A stretch of DNA of 64,000 nucleotides from Selaginella tamariscina (GCA_003024785.1 PUQB01000545.1:50001-114000), one strand, 5' to 3'. Positions 36,248 through 48,854 are shown, counted from the first letter of the stretch. Notes: a model not told the origin generated them from the sequence alone. Made by a program: numbers and translations.

Positions 36248-37068
36248 AAAATGGCCAAACAGTTATATAATACAAAACCCTAAACCCTAAACCAGCTTAC
36301 TAGCTTGTTAAAAGAATGTAAATATTACAAGCAATATAATAAACAGAATATATGCTATGTAGTGTGTGTGCGCACGCAAGCGTGCCCGCATGCACTAGAA
36401 GGCGAGATTTTACTTTGTTGATAAGACTGTATCATATAGTACATCACTTCAATGTTTATTCTATATTCACTTCAAGAATAATATAAATTTAGTATCTTAT
36501 TATTTCCGCTACTTGTAGGAATTACTAAAAATACCAAACATTAAATATATAAAGTATTATTATTATATTTCTACATTATTATTTTTAATAGAATTTGAAG
36601 TTGAAGTAAGATTTGCGTCATTATATTCTATTTCAAAACCTAATATTCTCACGTAAGTGTAAAATAATATAGCTTTGGTTTAGTACTGCTTGAAAAAAAA
36701 AAGATTTGCTGTTTAATGAAGTTTATAAATTATTACAAATTAAATTTAAGAAATGATAATTTAAATATGTTAATAATATTGTAAATTTAAGGCAAGGGAG
36801 TTTAATACATATAAATTAAAGATATATTATAATCAAATAAATTAAATTTATTTAAGAAGTAATAATCTTCAAAAAGTTAATACATATACACATCTCCATT
36901 TTTAAATACTCAAAAATATAAACATGGTATAAGAGTATTATTATGTTTAATACACAAGTATACTAATGTTTATCATATAATTATAAATATAACACTAAGT
37001 TGTATATAAGTTGGAGAAATGAATATGTTATTACACACAGTGTCACTCACTCACTCACTCACACTCAC

Positions 37069-37145
<77 letters not shown>

Positions 37146-38003
37146 CACATACAAACATGTACATATATCCGTTTACACGAGTTCAAAGAAACTTATCTAA
37201 TGTGTAATTATCAATGTCTGGCATGCACACACAACACAATAATTACATGTATATATGAAACAACACACATGACAGCAATATATTCCTTTAATGAAGAATA
37301 TTTTGAACATATCTCAAAATTTATATATAATACAAGTATTATATTTAATATATTTAAAAACAATTATAAAATTATTAGGTAAGTGTGATTGAGAATATCA
37401 ATGGTTATACAAAGTTTGATTTCCACCGTTGAAAATCTATATTGAAAAATTTAGATTTTGATTCTTAAAAATTTAAATTCAAATTTAAAATTTGTATTAT
37501 ATTTATAAGTATATTATAAAATCGATAATACACACACAAGAGTTTTGTGACAATAAAATGTCAAGTATATATATATAAAATTACACATAGAAGCACATAC
37601 AAACACAATAAACAGTTGACATTTTAGCTAAATTTACTTTAATTTTTTAAGTGTTTTATAATTGTTTTAATTAATTATTTAAATGTGTAAATCTTTTCCA
37701 GTGTAATGACTTAAACATGAATTATGCTTTCTTTTTTTCAAGTTTTTAGAATTATTAATATGCACTCTATTGAGTAGTTATCATATACTCTGTCACGTTC
37801 CAGGGATTTGAACCCCCTACCTCTGGAGTAGTAGGCGTGACTTTGGACCAAAAAAGGCCACATTGATCAGGATGACACCTAACCACGCTCCAGACCTAGT
37901 ACGTGTGTCGTGACATACATATGGATATATATTTTGTATATAAAATCAATAATAAAACTTTTATGTAAATAAAAAAAATAAGAATACATTTTATAACATA
38001 CTT
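36248..38003. other. AT-rich intergenic region with telomere-like motif and microsatellites
   Basis: No gene seen. Just after the NPF stop, 36274-36293 has AAACCCTAAACCCTAAACC, two and a half plant telomere repeats. Positions 37043-37142 hold (CACT)n, then (CT)n of more than 20 repeats, then (TA)n. A tRNA-like block at 37796-37905 is listed separately. The rest is AT-rich. Confidence 0.6.
37796..37905 (-). mobile_element. Possible tRNA-derived SINE head
   Basis: On the minus strand this block reads GGAGCGTGGTTAGGTGTCAT, resembling a Pol III A box, and about 75 bases later AGGGGGTTCAAATCCCTGG, a good B box (GGTTCAAATCC). The A-to-B spacing is longer than in a tRNA but usual for SINE heads. 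It does not fold as a full tRNA that I can see. A tail was not identified because the block runs into AT-rich DNA. It lies about 100 bp outside gypsy element 2. Confidence 0.4.
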
Positions 38004-38217
38004 TGAGACTGGTGTGAATACCAAATATGATTCGATTAGGTCTGACTCATACAAGGTATTTATACTAAGTGTCTGTGTCAGGATTAACACTCTTGGTGCC
38101 AAGTAAATTAGATTAGCCAATGCCCAAATTAATGTGCCTGAATCCTAGTGCCACATGACACCTCCATGGCAGAGTATATGTGACGTATATACATAGTATA
38201 TACCATGGAACCTTACA
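38004..38217 (-). repeat. 3' LTR of gypsy element 2
   Basis: Plus strand TGAGACTGGTGTGAATACC to CATGGAACCTTACA, ending in CA. It matches 42500-42718, for example AGGTCTGACTCATACAAGG and TAGTGCCA, with small indels between the two. Inside it the minus strand has the polypurine tract GAGAGGGGGAAGA (38218-38231). Confidence 0.85.
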
Positions 38218-38399
38218 TCTTCCCCCTCTCAAGACGTGATGTCTGCCTATCAAAGTTGTCCTCCTCCTTGGATGAGTGTCCGTTGGTGAAACGGTAATAA
38301 CCGACATACATGAGTGACATGTTGTGACTCCCAAACACTATCATGCCGCTTTAAGCGATACACTTGCATCCCCAACTGTTCTTCAACACTCCAAGGCCC

Positions 38400-39240
38400 A
38401 ACCCATCGCGACCGAAGTCATGTTGTGTGTGTTTGATCCTCTAGCCTTGGAAACTTGACAAGAACCAAATCTCCCACTTGATATTGAGGTGGCGTTCGAT
38501 GTCATTGATTGTAAGTTCGACACTGATATTCTTGTGCCCAAGCTAACTATTCTCCACCTTGAGCATACAACAGAGGAAGGACTTGGTTCAAATGCTCCAA
38601 CCACATACGCCCATCCATATATTGTGCCTTGTGAGGAGTGATGCCAACTATTGGCGGTAACATAGGTTCACAACCATACAAAGCTTTGAACGAGGAAATT
38701 TTTATTGACTTGTGAGGGGCAAAACATAAGCGAATTGGAGATATGGAAGCCACATATCCCAATCCATATGGTCAGGCTCACATACTTGGCAAGCATGACT
38801 TTGGAAGTTCTGTTCAACCGCTCCATCAAACCATCAGTCTCAGGATGATACGCTGAGGCAAAGTATTGTCAGATCTGCAATTGTCACATCAACAAAGCTA
38901 CTGCTTCTGCTATTGGGCCTGGTCCTTGATCGATAAAATTCGTTCGGGGCAACCATGCCTTAGCACCACTTGAGCTAGTAAGAATTTGATGATAGAAGCT
39001 GCTATAGCATCTGGCAAAGCACACACTTCTACCCACCGAGTCAAGTAATTAGAGCACATGATGATGTATCGATTACCAAACTGCGGCACAGAAATGGTCC
39101 CATGATGTCATAAGCTACCACCTCAAAGGGGCAAGAAACTCGAATTGGCTCCAGGGTTGCAGCAAGAGGAAGTGTGGACATGTTATGCCATTGACACTCC
39201 GGACACATATAAATGTACTCATGCAGGTCTTGCCGCAATC
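38400..39240 (-). pseudogene. gypsy integrase region (element 2)
   Basis: The zinc finger ends with CPECQWHN near 39205, followed by PFEVVAYDIMGPF (first catalytic Asp). The core continues in broken frames through a YHPETDGLMERLNRT-like stretch (38800-38870) and FKALYGCEPML (about 38670). The LVKFPRLEDQ-like stretch near 38440 marks the C-terminal part. Not an intact frame anywhere. Confidence 0.75.
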
Positions 39241-39599
39241 GGGACTAATACAAGTGCTACCGAATCCTCTCAAGGCATCGTTGGAATCCCATGTGTCTGG
39301 ACATCGATTGTCATGAAAGAACTGCAACCAAGAGTTAATGTAAATTCCACACAACACTTAGAACTGTCTCCAACTGTCATCCATCAATTTAAAAGATCAT
39401 GCATATGTACGAAAGTTAAGATCCTCACAGGGTACCTCACTACTCAAGACCTCACGCAACCTCTTGATCATGGCTCCATCTTTTGGGCCTCCACAATGTC
39501 TTCCCGCTTCAAAAGGACTCGATCAGGGAGGGGCATCGAGCAACAATGCCACAGGGATTGCCACTACCACAGGAGCTCGGGATAACGCGTCCATGTCCA

Positions 39600-39850
39600 C
39601 CATGCTAGATCCTGGGCGATGACCAACCCGAAAATGATATTCTTGCAAAATTAAAGCCCAATGTGAAAGTAGTTCCGTCACATTTCTCCTTTTCATGATC
39701 GAGTTGATTGCAGCATGATCGGTTTATAACAATGTGTTGGAGCCATTTAAATACGCATGGAACTTCTGAAAGGTTCATACGACTACTAGACATTCCTTGT
39801 CCATGGTGGAATAATTTTTTTCTACATCACTAAGGCTCCTAACTTGCATA
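39600..39850 (-). pseudogene. gypsy RNase H region (element 2)
   Basis: In shifted minus-strand frames I read remnants of the TMDKECL and FHAYLNGSNTLL-type segments, then NELLSHWALILQEYHFRVGH, which matches the RNase H region in position and partly in sequence. Weaker than the RNase H of element 1. The stretch 39240-39600 between it and the integrase shows no clear domain. Confidence 0.5.
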
Positions 39851-40249
39851 AGCAATCGAGTACTATTGACCATCGGGAGTCTCTTGCAACAGATCTGCCC
39901 CCAACTCGACATTTAAAACATTGATCCGAAGAATAAAGGATTTAGTGAAGTCTGAATACCGCAACAAAGGTGGAGATCCCAGTAGTGCCTTAACATCCTC
40001 GAACGCCTTCTCACACTTCTTGGACCATAGGAACTAAACTCCTTGTTTTAACAATCCTCACAATGGGGCTGTCAGATTTGAGAACTACAGAACAAACCTT
40101 GCTAGGTATGTCACCTTCCCCAAGAACCGCTACAAGTCCACCACTGACTCAAGAGCAAGAAATTCTCTTACATCCAGGATCCGGCTTCACACCTTCTGCC
40201 GTGATGATGAATCCTAAGTACTTCAAGGAGGTACATCTGAACTTGCACT

Positions 40250-40840
40250 TCTACTTTTTCAACTTTAGTCTGTATTGCACCAATCCCTGCAGGACCCGTT
40301 CTAACTGCTGAAGGTGCTTCTCCCATGTAACATAGTGAATTAGAAGGTCGTCAATATACACACATGCAAATTCTTCAAAGCCCTCCAATAGCTCGTCCAT
40401 CATTCGCTGGAAGGTTGCTGGAGCCTCAACCAACCCAAATGGCATAATCGTAAATTCGTACAAACCGGATGGTGTTCGAAATGTTATCTTTGTTGCATCT
40501 TCATGAGCCATAGGGATCTGATGAAGCCATGTCAAGGATAGTGAAGTACCGGCTATTCCCTAATGCATCGAATAAATCATCCACCCTCGGTAGTGGATAT
40601 AAATCTAGAACAAAAACATCATTCAATGGCCTGAAGTCGATAGTGAAACGTGTAGTCCCATCTGGCTTTGGAACTAGGTGTGGTTCTACTGCCCACGGAC
40701 TTCGGACTTACGTATCACCTTCAACTCTAGCATCTCCCTCACAAAACGATTCAGGATATTCTTTCTTTTGGAGAACGTCACCTGAGCCCCATCCTGATCG
40801 AGCGAGTTGTACCAATCGGGATGTGATGCTGAATAGTCAA
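40250..40840 (-). pseudogene. gypsy reverse transcriptase (element 2)
   Basis: The palm is well preserved: [32 protein letters not shown] and CVYIDDLLIHY with the intact YIDD catalytic motif. The upstream fingers (PHLVPKPDGTT, DFRPLNDVFVL) are present but frame-shifted, and a stop lies before the palm. Unlike element 1, the catalytic residues here are unchanged. Confidence 0.8.
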
Positions 40841-40999
40841 TAGGGGATTCACAGCTCCTACAATGGGTTTGAATAGGCTTGGATACCTCACCAACAAGTC
40901 CTTAATGTCCTTAGCGTATTGCTCTGGAGAAGGCTCTTAGGACAATGCCATGCAATGTCGCTGCCATACCATGCGGTGCATGTCCTGTAGCCTACAATG

Positions 41000-41440
41000 G
41001 GGGCATCCTAGGATAGACAACATGCACGTCTCAAAATCACATCTTACCTTGACCCCACGAAGCCAATTGACACCCAGAATGATGTCATGGACTTGGCTTG
41101 GCATTACCTGCAACGGAAGTATATGATAGTATCCTCCTACCACCACATGCACATGTGCAATTCGATGTGATCAAGCAAAGGACTTCTTATCAGCAAACAC
41201 TACCTTCAAAGTTTGCTCAGCGAGTACTGTGTGCAAGTGCAAGGACTCAGCTACGATCGATTGATAGAAGATATACCGGATCTGAAGTCCATTAGGATTG
41301 AAACATGAGTTCCTTCTACCATGCGAGAATACAAACATAAAATGCTCAGTGTCCAGTAACTCACTCGAGACCCCTATGCCCGCACAAGCATGGAAGAACA
41401 AAGGTGCTTCGGGGAAGTGTCGACCATGTGCAGGAATCAA
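41000..41440 (-). pseudogene. gypsy protease region (element 2)
   Basis: Only the C-terminal part is clear: LPLQVMPSQVHDIILGVNWL, matching the VPSQVFDIILGCDWL of element 1. The catalytic VDTGSS segment expected near 41300 is decayed; the DNA there reads as GLQIRYIFYQSIVAES-like remnants in one frame. Confidence 0.6.
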
Positions 41441-41497
41441 AGTTCTTCAGAGGTGGTGCAATGTGCCTAGTGCATGGGTCCTCTGACACCCCATGCA

Positions 41498-41716
41498 CTA
41501 TGCCCGTTTTCCCTGCGGAAGAGTCTCCACTTCTTCTGCAGTCTCGATGGCAGCTACTTGATGTCGATTTGCACATGCTCGTGCAACATGTCCCCAACCT
41601 CGGCACTCATAGCACTGAATGTTCCGCCCACGACCACAACCACGACCACACCAACCAGTCAAGCTTGGCCTGGGCCCCTCCTGCGGCCTAAGGACTGTCC
41701 TCCATCTGAACAGCAC
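41498..41716 (-). pseudogene. gypsy Gag zinc knuckle (element 2)
   Basis: A clean nucleocapsid zinc knuckle, CYECRGWGHVARAC (CX2CX4HX4C), preceded by a basic GRGCGRGR stretch. It belongs to Gag and binds RNA during packaging. The equivalent in element 1 is eroded. Confidence 0.8.
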
Positions 41717-41959
41717 CCACCTCCATCGGAACAGATGATGTCAAAGAAGTTCAGGAATAGGTGCCGTACAGGATACACGTTGTGCTGCACCCAACGAGTT
41801 CTCAAATCGTTGTGCAATCCGCAAGGCCTCCTCCACAGTCGAAGGACCAAATCCCTCCACCAAGCCAGCCAAATCAGGGCGAAGAGCCGGCCACAACAAG
41901 CCCAATCGTACCCTGTTCTATCATGCTTGGATCCGCACGATTGACCAAGTTTCGAAACT

Positions 41960-42385
41960 TAATCCCGAATCATTGAACGGTCTCTCTGACACTTGTTTTA
42001 CGTTGTGGAAAGCTGCAGCAGAATCCTCGGGCTTACCAAAAGCTTGTTTAAATTGTTGGGACAAGATGTTCCAATCTTGTCGATCAAGAACAGAGACACC
42101 ATTGTACCATTACAAGGCAAGTCCTTGCAGACACATTGGAAACTCTCGCAACCGCTGGGATTCAAACCATCCATGGTAGTTAGCAATCCCTTGAAAGTGT
42201 TCCCACCAATGGTACATGTCTGCTCCAACCTCCCCCTTGAAGAACTCTGGATGGACACGTGGATTTGAACCCAAAAGGTGTGGATTGGCACTATGTGGCA
42301 TACTGGCATTCTGTTGCATACCTTGGTGAATTTCCCGCAAGAGAGCAATTTGATTCGCCACGCTCAATTGGAATGCATCGAACAA
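41960..42385 (-). pseudogene. gypsy Gag (element 2)
   Basis: Gag core with DMYHWWEHFQGIANYHGW and LREFPMCLQGLAL, then in another frame a WYNGVSVL-DWNILSQQF-like stretch toward 42000. Homologous to Gag of element 1 (VYHWFDHFQ, ALREFPTCLEGPAL). The ATG is at 42385, about 115 bases inside the LTR. Confidence 0.75.
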
Positions 42386-42477
42386 CTACAACCACCTTTC
42401 TTCGTTCGCCGTCACGAACAAGAACAATAAGGGGAGAGGGAGACAAAAAAGAACACAGAAAAACTAAGCCTTTAAAG

Positions 42478-42499
42478 GACCGCCTAACATCTCCACCAA
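42478..42499 (-). other. Primer-binding site of gypsy element 2
   Basis: One base inside the 5' LTR the minus strand reads TGGTGGAGATGTTAGGCGG. The first 11 bases are complementary to the 3' end of tRNA-Ala (CAUCUCCACCA). Initiator-Met tRNA, the common plant primer, would give TGGTATCAGAGC, which is absent. Confidence 0.6.
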
Positions 42500-42718
42500 T
42501 GAGAGAGGGTGTGTGAATACCAAATATGATTCAATTAGGTCTGACTCATACAAGGCATTTTACTAAGTGTCTATGCCAGGATTAGCACTCTTGGTGCAAG
42601 TAAATCATAGTGCCAAATTAGCTAGTTCCCAAATTAGTGTGTATGAATCCTAGTGCCAACCTCCATGGCAGAGTATACGTGGAGTGATATACGTAGTATA
42701 TTACCATGGAACCTTACA
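42500..42718 (-). repeat. 5' LTR of gypsy element 2
   Basis: Plus strand TGAGAGAGGGTGTGTGAATA to CATGGAACCTTACA. Pairs with 38004-38217. A TATATACG-rich stretch in the middle may hold the promoter but this cannot be fixed from the sequence. Confidence 0.85.
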
Positions 42719-44785
42719 GCATTGCTTGTAATTTTTTTATTACTTGTGTAAATATTATATTAAAAATGAAATAAAATAGAGTATATTTATTATTTATTTT
42801 GAACATATGCCAATAAATTTCACTTCATAAAACATACTTTTTTAATTTTAATGTTCTTAATCTTAATTATCAAATTAACCTTCTTTGTACAACTTAACTT
42901 TTATAATATTTTGAAAGATCATAAATTTTTTATTTTTATTTTTTTTTGAATTCTATTTTGTAAAGGATAATATTTTTTAATAACTAAATTAGTATATAAT
43001 TTTAGTAGAATTAACCATGATTACCAATTGTACATGTGAGGTCGGATTTCTTGTGATTATTTTGTATATAATAATTTTATATATCCATGTGAAGAAAACA
43101 ACAACAACAAATTAAATAATTATTATGCTATTAACATAGTTAACAAATGTGAATAAAATAATGACAACATTAATATTATACTATTAACATAAATAATAAG
43201 TTTGACTTTGATAAAGCTTTAATACTAATGTTACTAAGTTATTATATATTTATTAAAAGAATTTGTATAATAGTTTTTAAAAAAAAAATTATATCTTATT
43301 TATTTTTGTATATAATCATTTTAATAACTTATTCCTAGATAAGTTATTTCTTTGGTAACTTACAATTTTTTATATCCACTGCTCATTTCACAATGATTAA
43401 ACTTATACTTTGTAAACTATAATGAAAAGATAAATAAAAATTATCAAATGAGAATAAAATAAAGAAAAGAGAAAGGATATTATTTATAACAATTGTGAAA
43501 TGCATTTAGGTAGGTCCAAATAACCAGATATGCCATGTGTGAATGTAAGCCATTGTGTTTGCAAATAATCTTTAACATATACTATTGTGAAAAAGATTAA
43601 AAAAATTCATAATTTATATAATAACTCTAAAAGTTAATTAAACATGTGAACAACACGTCCAACAATATAAAAACATGTCTTGAAAATAATTTTTAACATT
43701 TAATAACTTAAAAATTTATGAGTCCACTAAGGTTATAAATTATAGAGGGATTACTATATGTGTATATTTTAATTTATTTACTTTTTAATATTACAAGAAA
43801 CAAACATATACACATTTTCATATTAAATATTATAACAATATAATAAATTCGACACCACCAAATATTACTAAATTATATAATAGTAAATTTAATATTAATA
43901 AAAGAATAATTTAAACAACAAAAACTCACATTTAACACACTTAAACATGATTGAATCAGTGGGTCTGTATTATATTTTTACTCTTAAATTTTTGTTTTAC
44001 TCAATTCATTTTAAATAATTTCATTGCCACGTTGGAGTATATAATTTAGTGTTATATTAGGCATAATATATTATATTCTCATAGGAACATGTTTGAAGAC
44101 TATTAAAACTCGCACATATTATAACTTGAATTTGTAATATAAATTGTAATTTATTATTATATTAGGCAAAATAATTATAGATTACTAACATACATGAGCA
44201 TAAGTGAGCTTATCAATGGTTATAAAGGACTCGATCTTCACTATTGAAAGTTCAAATAAAATTTAAGCTAATTTCAAATTTAAATGATGTAGATTTTGAA
44301 AACTTTAATAAAAGAAGCATATAAATATAAAATACTATTGATAATACACACAAACAAAAGATTTTATGGTTAAAACAATTACAATTGATGTAATACTATC
44401 AGACCAGTTGACATTCTATATGAGTAGTAATTATAATTAAGTCATAATAATTTAAGGATAAATTTGAGTATGTGTTCCTTTTAATTTTTTAGGTGAATAT
44501 AAACGTTGTAAATAATAATAATAATAATACAGAGTTGCATACACACATTCAATGTGTATAGAAATATAGATACACACATACATATGTGTGTGTGTACACG
44601 TTGTATTTCAAAACTATGTTACGCATCCATTGACTTAAAATCTCTTGGACTTGCTTGCACACATCTGAGTACACACCACATCCATGGCTCATTTTTTCTG
44701 TATATAAAAAAAAATTCTGGTATTTTCTAAATGTGTATTCAGAGTATATATCATGTGGTTATGTGGTCTAGATCTCTCTCTCTCT

Positions 44786-44829
<44 letters not shown>

Positions 44830-45596
44830 AAACGCCCACACAAACTTACATACAAAACAAGAATACAGGAACATAGAATTACATGAAACGAAACTTTTAT
44901 GAGTATGGAATTGTTCCCTTTTAAATATTTTAAGAAGAAAAAAAATTGCTACTAATTAGTATTAGTAAGTCAACAAGGTTAGACATTCAAGTATTTGATA
45001 CTGATGTTTTATAGATTAGAGAGTTATTTTAATTATTATTATCAAATTTACATATGTTCCACTCTCATATGGAATTGCATTAGTAAAAACTACTGAAGGT
45101 AAAGAATATCGTTCAGAAAAACTGTTGACCACACCCACATATTTTGTACACATTTCATGTGTACAAGCATATGGACTTAGAACCTTCATACACAGGTCTG
45201 TCTGTGTTGCGTGTGCGTGTGTGTGTGTCTGCACGCGTGCGCGTTTGTTCACGTATAATATACATAAACAAGTGCAGTATGTGTATCGAGTTTTATAGTT
45301 CAATATAAGTTTACACAATCTTATATATAAGATCAAGTTTTCTATTTCCTTGCACACGCACGCGCGCGCGCACAGACAAAAAAATAAAAAAAGAAACAGT
45401 ACTCTGTGTGTGGTGGATAAATATTAACCATCTTCCTGAATGCTCTATTGTATATATACATACATACACATATTCAGTACATACATACATAAAGAGCTAA
45501 TATAACCACAACAAAGTCAAGGTGGTCTCTTATTTGATAATGAGTGTATATACACACACACATACTTAGCCAAGTATGTGTATTATATATAATTTT
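42719..45596. other. AT-rich intergenic region
   Basis: About 2.9 kb with no supported gene. Mostly AT-rich. Simple repeats include (AAT)n near 44513-44528, (CT)n-(TA)n at about 44774-44829, (GT)n at about 45210-45228 and (GC)n in the ACGCACGCGCGCGCGCACA stretch at about 45355-45374. The last 120 bases probably include the 3' flank of the dioxygenase gene. Confidence 0.6.
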
Positions 45597-45853
45597 TTAT
45601 GTTGTATTTTTTACTTGGGCAATTACTGTTTTGCTCTTGGCCTGCTTAGCAAGGAATATACGCTTATATTCGCTGTAAGTCATCGAATTGAAGAGCGCAG
45701 GATGATCCACATCAACAAGCTCGGGCAGGGTCCGATCACATTTGACGGCTCAAAGAAGCTTGCAATGGATAACCTGGTCGACTTGGAGTTCGCCAATGCT
45801 CGGTGTTCAACGCTCTTGTACTTGCCATTGCTCATAATCTAAGTAACATATCC

Positions 45854-45888
<35 letters not shown>

Positions 45889-46616
45889 TGTAATATATTA
45901 TCAAAGTTACCTCAATTTGGTCTCCAATATTCACAATGATAGAGTTTGGTAATCCACGTACAGTGACCCAGGTGTCATCTTTGAGAACTTGAAGGCCTGA
46001 AACCTCATTTTGTACAAGTAGAGTCACAGTTTTGGATCCGAGTGGTTGCGGAGTGCAAGCACGAGCTCGGGTTGAGGACACGGAAGGTACCTGTTTATAA
46101 GCATCGTCTGATCAAGACCTTGTGAAGCTTTTCAAGCCGGCTTGGACTGAGTCCCAAACTCTGGGATATAAGCTCGAGCATCTTATAAGCCAAACCATGC
46201 ATCTCCTTGCAGAAGTTGGCACTTGCATCTCTACATCAATCGGTGTGTATACATATATGTGTGTATGTATGTGTATAGTACCTGTATGCAGGGTTTGTCC
46301 GGCCATGTTTGTATGACTTGTTCAGACAGAGGCAGCACACACCTTGGAACAGGAAATCCCTCCAGTCCACCACACTCGCATCGTCAAACCGCAGAGAATA
46401 CCTGGTTGATTTCGGAACAGGGTGGCACTGAAATACTTCATCTTGCTCTCCAGGGAGATCGAAGAAACCCTGTGCGGCCTGCAGCATGTTCCCCACCACT
46501 GACTCGGGGATTCCATGGTTAACAAGCTGGAAGAACCCCCAGTTCTCACATGCATCCCTGACTTTGCTCACAGTCTCCTTGGAAGAAAGATCAATCACGG
46601 GTATTCTCTGCGCCAT
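45597..46616 (-). CDS. 2-oxoglutarate/Fe(II)-dependent dioxygenase (2-ODD, DOXC-type), frameshifted
   Basis: Soluble plant oxygenase using Fe(II), 2-oxoglutarate and O2; DOXC members act in flavonoid, hormone and other specialised metabolism. Exon 1 (46616-46343) starts [12 protein letters not shown] and has [12 protein letters not shown] and DWRDFLFQ. A middle exon (about 46230-45912) gives [40 protein letters not shown] with the iron-binding His and Asp, and [11 protein letters not shown]. The last exon (45838-45597) gives [11 protein letters not shown] (second iron His), TRLSIASFF (2-oxoglutarate-binding Arg-X-Ser) and [16 protein letters not shown]. All catalytic residues are present. Frame changes are needed near 46115, 46030 and 45690, and a short segment around 46280-46310 (WPDKP in another frame) is not cleanly spliced. 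Substrate unknown. Confidence 0.8.
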
Positions 46617-46781
46617 TCTCTAGAGAATATTCAATCGGCTGCGGCTGAATATACGCCTCGGAACTTCCGCAATTCCCTTCTCTACAAGCTCGTGAACAGG
46701 AGGTGCTTGCGCATACAGATCGACTGGTGCAGGTGCCTCCATGTCTTAGATAAGATTTTGAGTCATATTTGAATATTCAAA

Positions 46782-48854
46782 TCAAGAATATTCTTTCTCG
46801 TCAGCAGCATAAACATTTGACAACAAAACATAAGCTGGAGCCCTCTCTGGATCCATCTTGATCAACTCCCGTGCGGCGACATCTGCAACCTCTACATTCC
46901 CGTACAGTCGGCAGGCGGCAAGCAGTGTACTCCAGGCAACTTCATCCGGCATAAAAGGCATGCTTCGTACGAGCTCTTCGGCCTCGTTAACAAGTCCGAC
47001 TCTCCCCAGGCTGTCAATCATACATAAGAAATGCTCCCTCGATACGCCCGTACCGAAGTCGAAGCTCATCATCTTGAAATACTCACACGTGAGTTTCCGT
47101 ACGCCTATGCAGCTGCAAGCGCTCAAGACACTCATGAATGATACCCAGTCAGGCGACATCCCTTCCATTACCATGCTATGGAAATACTCTAACGCTGCAG
47201 TCCCTTGGCCGTTCTTCGCGTAGGCTGCAATGAGAGAGCTCCACGAGACTGTATCTCTTACCGGCATGTTATCGAACAGTTTCTTTGCCGGCACAACGAG
47301 TCCGTTCTGAGCATATCCCGACATCATGCAGTTCCACGAACACAAGTCCCAGTCTGGCATGCTAGTGAAGAGCTTCTCCGAGTCTAGCATTTGTCCGTTC
47401 TTGGCATTCGCTACAACCATGGTGGTGCAAGTGATGACATCGTGATGTGGCATCTTGTCGAACGCTTCCTTGGCTTCTGTGAGCTCCTGTCTCTGTACAA
47501 ATGCGAGTGTGAGTGCGTTCCAGGAGATGACATTCGCTCGTGCATTGTATGGAATAGAGACTTGGCCACCTCTAGTTCGCCCATCTGAGCGTTTGCAGCT
47601 ACAGTGATATTGCTGGAGACAATATCCCACTTAGGCATCCTGTCAAAGACTTCTCTTCGCGTTATGTCCGTCGTGGGCATATCCTGTTACCATGCAAGTC
47701 CAAGACACGACGTCCCGCTGAGCCATACAACAGAAGAACTTCATTGCTTCATGCATATGCCCGAGCTGGATATACCCACCTAACATGGCCGTTTCTGCAT
47801 TGAGAGTCTTCTCCGGCATGTTATCGAACATATCTTTCGCTTTACACAGCTCCCCGTTCTTCGCAAATGCTTGGATCATCACCGTCCATGAGACAGCATT
47901 CCATTCCGGCATCCTGTAGAACGTACCACTGGCCTCTTGCATTTCTCCTGCATCTAGAGCTCCTTGCAGTACGAGATTCCACGAGAAGAGGTTTCGCACT
48001 GGCATCCGGAAGAATGTACTCCTTACCTCCTGTAGATCCCCATTGTCAGCAAATGCGCCGAGAAGTGTGTTCCATGAGAATATATCGACTTCGGGCAGCC
48101 TCTGAAACATGGATTTCACTCTCTCAACTTGCCGACTCCGTGCAAGTGCATCCATCATGGTGTTTGAAGTCACCAGGCTCATCTCCGGGATCTTCTTCAG
48201 CATTAAGATAGCCTCGGAGAATTGCCCATATTGGGCATATGCTGCGACCATGGCATTCCACGAGATGACGTTCCTCTCTGGCATGCAGTCGAACACCATC
48301 TTCCCTTGGTGTAACTGCCCGCTTTTGATGTACGCTCCCATGAGGGCCGTCCACGAGATGACGCTCCAGTTAGGCATCTTCTCCATAATGCTCATCGTTG
48401 GGATGATTTCCCCATTCTGGGCAAATGCAGTGAGCAGTGCATTCCAAGAGATTGTATTCCTCACACGCATTCTATCAAACACTTCTTTAGCTTGGGAAGG
48501 ATCTCCATCCTGTACATACCCAGTTACCACAGAGTTTCCTGAAACCACGTCTGGGTCTGGCAGTTTATCATATAGGCTCCTGGCCTCATACATATGCCCG
48601 TTCTGGGCATATGCACAGAGTAGTATACTCCACGAGTATGTGTTGGGGTAAACAATCTGGTCGAATACCTGCTTTGCATCTTCAAGACATCCGCATTTCC
48701 CATACATTTGTACAACCAAGTTGGAGAGCAGCGTATGTCTGTGGAGGGAGAGATCTGGGCAGTCTAATATGTCCCTGTGTATCTGCCGGCCTTTGAACAC
48801 GTCCTTTGGTGCTTTGCAGGACCTCAACAGACGTACAAACTCGTCCACAGCCAC
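46782..48854 (-). CDS. PLS-class pentatricopeptide repeat protein, intronless, two frameshifts
   Basis: Organelle RNA-binding protein of about 690 residues. The N-terminus MAVDEFVRLLRSCKA with KGRQIH matches typical PLS-PPR starts, followed by repeated P, L and S motifs (VVQMYGKCGCLEDAKQVFD, SWSILLCAYAQNGHMYEA, SWNALLTAFAQNG, SWNAMVAAYAQYG and others, about 15 repeats). The end shows E-type motifs (DEVAWSTLLAACRLYGNVE, ELIKMDPERAPAYVLLSNVY), and it stops without a DYW domain. E-class proteins usually guide C-to-U RNA editing together with a separate DYW partner; that role is inferred. The frame changes near 47660-47690 and again near 47545; all three pieces are in register as one protein. The AYAQNGH style is common in lycophyte PPRs. 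A predicted transit peptide is not obvious. Confidence 0.9.

Larger units (their letters stand above)
38004..42718 (-). mobile_element. Degenerate Ty3/gypsy LTR retrotransposon, element 2
   Basis: A 4.7-kb element of the same design as that at 7843-12585: short LTRs (214 and 219 bp), minus-strand coding, the same primer-site start and the same gene order. Gag, zinc knuckle, protease, RT, RNase H and integrase are recognisable but in several frames. Proteins are clearly related to those of element 1 but not close, and the LTRs differ, so they are separate families or old insertions of one clade. No exact target-site duplication was found (tactt and gcatt). Confidence 0.9.

Noticed and set aside
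47867-48651. Plus-strand frames opposite the PPR gene
   Set aside because: Antisense shadows of the PPR repeats; no independent evidence of a gene.
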